Below, piece by piece: positions 63,578-64,000 of a stretch of 64,000 bases of DNA (position 1 is the first letter of the stretch; each line of letters opens with the position of its first letter). The stretch is from assembly GCA_031273455.1 (NCBI GenBank), contig JAISRZ010000107.1:40823-104822 (forward strand), in the 5' to 3' direction. This DNA comes from Deltaproteobacteria bacterium (GTDB taxonomy: Bacteria; Desulfobacterota; Desulfarculia; Adiutricales; Adiutricaceae). Position numbers and translations under genes: made by a program. The notes below the pieces were generated by a model. It saw only the letters and a program-made list of their open reading frames with translations, had not been told where the DNA came from and made no database searches.

Positions 63578-63940
63578 TCAGACGGGTTCGTCGCCAAAAA
63601 TAGCTAGGACATCGCCTCGATTAACCACGCCAAGGCCCACCGTCACTACCTTATCGCCTTGAAGGCGGTATTGTTGGCCATACTTTTTATCAATGATGGT
63701 TTTTAAGGCGTCATTGGCTCTTTTATTTAATGTCAGCGGGACATCTTTTTGTCTGACGTCTTTTTGATACTTGGTTTCAATAAGCGCCTTGGTCTGGTCT
63801 TTCAAGAACAGAGTCAAATCAGGATTCCCAATAGAGCCAGGCTCTTCGGGTCGAACGTCTATCGTAAGTCCCCGGAAGTATATCAAAAAAATGGTATTGT
63901 AGTAATTTTCATTCCAAGAGGTCTTCAGCTCGTTATCCAA
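63578..63940 (-). pseudogene. 5'-truncated PD-(D/E)XK nuclease domain (DUF1703-type remnant)
   Basis: 120 residues with no ATPase part. NYYNTIFLIYFRGLTIDV, GNPDLTLFLKDQTKALIETKY (Asp and E-x-K motif) and YGQQYRLQGDKVVTVGLGVV match the C-terminal nuclease domain of AAA-ATPase_like proteins. In that family this part normally follows an ATPase of about 400 residues, which is missing from the sequence to the right. The frame opens at 63940 without a clear RBS. The neighbouring group II intron RT remnant suggests insertion and rearrangement. Confidence 0.6.
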
Positions 63941-64000
63941 AGATTTAAAGTTAGGCGGATGGAGGCCCGCCGGGACACCGGCTAAGACGCCTCGGAGAGT

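Overview
The window reads as a chromosomal segment of a Gram-negative anaerobe. Evidence includes an outer-membrane barrel protein, a Tat-dependent binding protein, a molybdopterin oxidoreductase, a radical SAM enzyme, and an EIIA-HPr-EI fusion with no sugar permease beside it. The general gene style (AAA ATPase/PD-(D/E)XK families, TTA-rich leucine use, many tight ATGA overlaps) would suit a deltaproteobacterial (Desulfobacterota-like) lineage. That assignment is inference; no rRNA or other phylogenetic marker is present. No rRNA, tRNA or CRISPR array was found.

Layout. 1-3.8 kb: barrel protein, a small unknown protein and a large glycine-zipper membrane protein. 3.8-8 kb (minus): operon ilvH-hisB-hisA-mutS2 with overlapping start and stop codons. 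8.2-8.8 kb: a lone TerD gene, followed by about 1.8 kb with little coding content that holds a decayed AAA ATPase. 10.6-17.7 kb (plus): a complete ABC importer (Tat-type binding protein, two MalF/MalG-type permeases, two different ATPases) followed by a glutamine-synthetase-like ligase. 18-22 kb: C45-type acyltransferase/peptidase, radical SAM protein and molybdopterin oxidoreductase. 22.3-26.4 kb: TerY-like VWA/zinc-ribbon protein, two transposase wrecks and an ADP-ribosylglycohydrolase.

26.5-43.9 kb (minus) is the most notable part. It is a Ter-type (tellurium/stress) locus of 13 genes plus an adjacent Ca2+ P-type ATPase. It holds the full five-gene Ter biosynthetic module (ATP-grasp, PRTase-TRSP, HAD, PRTase-PELOTA, TIM-barrel lyase). 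It also holds TerD, an AIM24-like protein, a second TerD, a TerA-like double TerD protein, a kinase with zinc ribbon, a PP2C phosphatase with a 15-residue repeat linker, and two TerY-like VWA proteins. No TerC or TerB is visible. The reasonable reading is a Ca2+-linked, phosphorylation-controlled envelope or stress-response complex coupled to synthesis of an unknown small molecule.

44-53.4 kb (minus): ilvB (TTG start, far from ilvH), recR, a small secreted Cys protein, a UvrD/PcrA helicase, a thymidylate-synthase-like protein, dCMP deaminase, a ParB-like protein and a metallophosphoesterase. 53.6-59.1 kb: a transposase frameshifted by a 13-bp tandem duplication and two AAA ATPases, one with a PD-(D/E)XK domain and one that appears to have lost it. 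60.1-62.7 kb: the PTS EIIA-HPr-EI fusion. 62.7-64 kb: a protein with a long acidic repeat tail, a fragment of a group II intron reverse transcriptase and a 5'-truncated PD-(D/E)XK remnant. The window is thus a mix of housekeeping operons, one large stress locus and much decayed mobile DNA.
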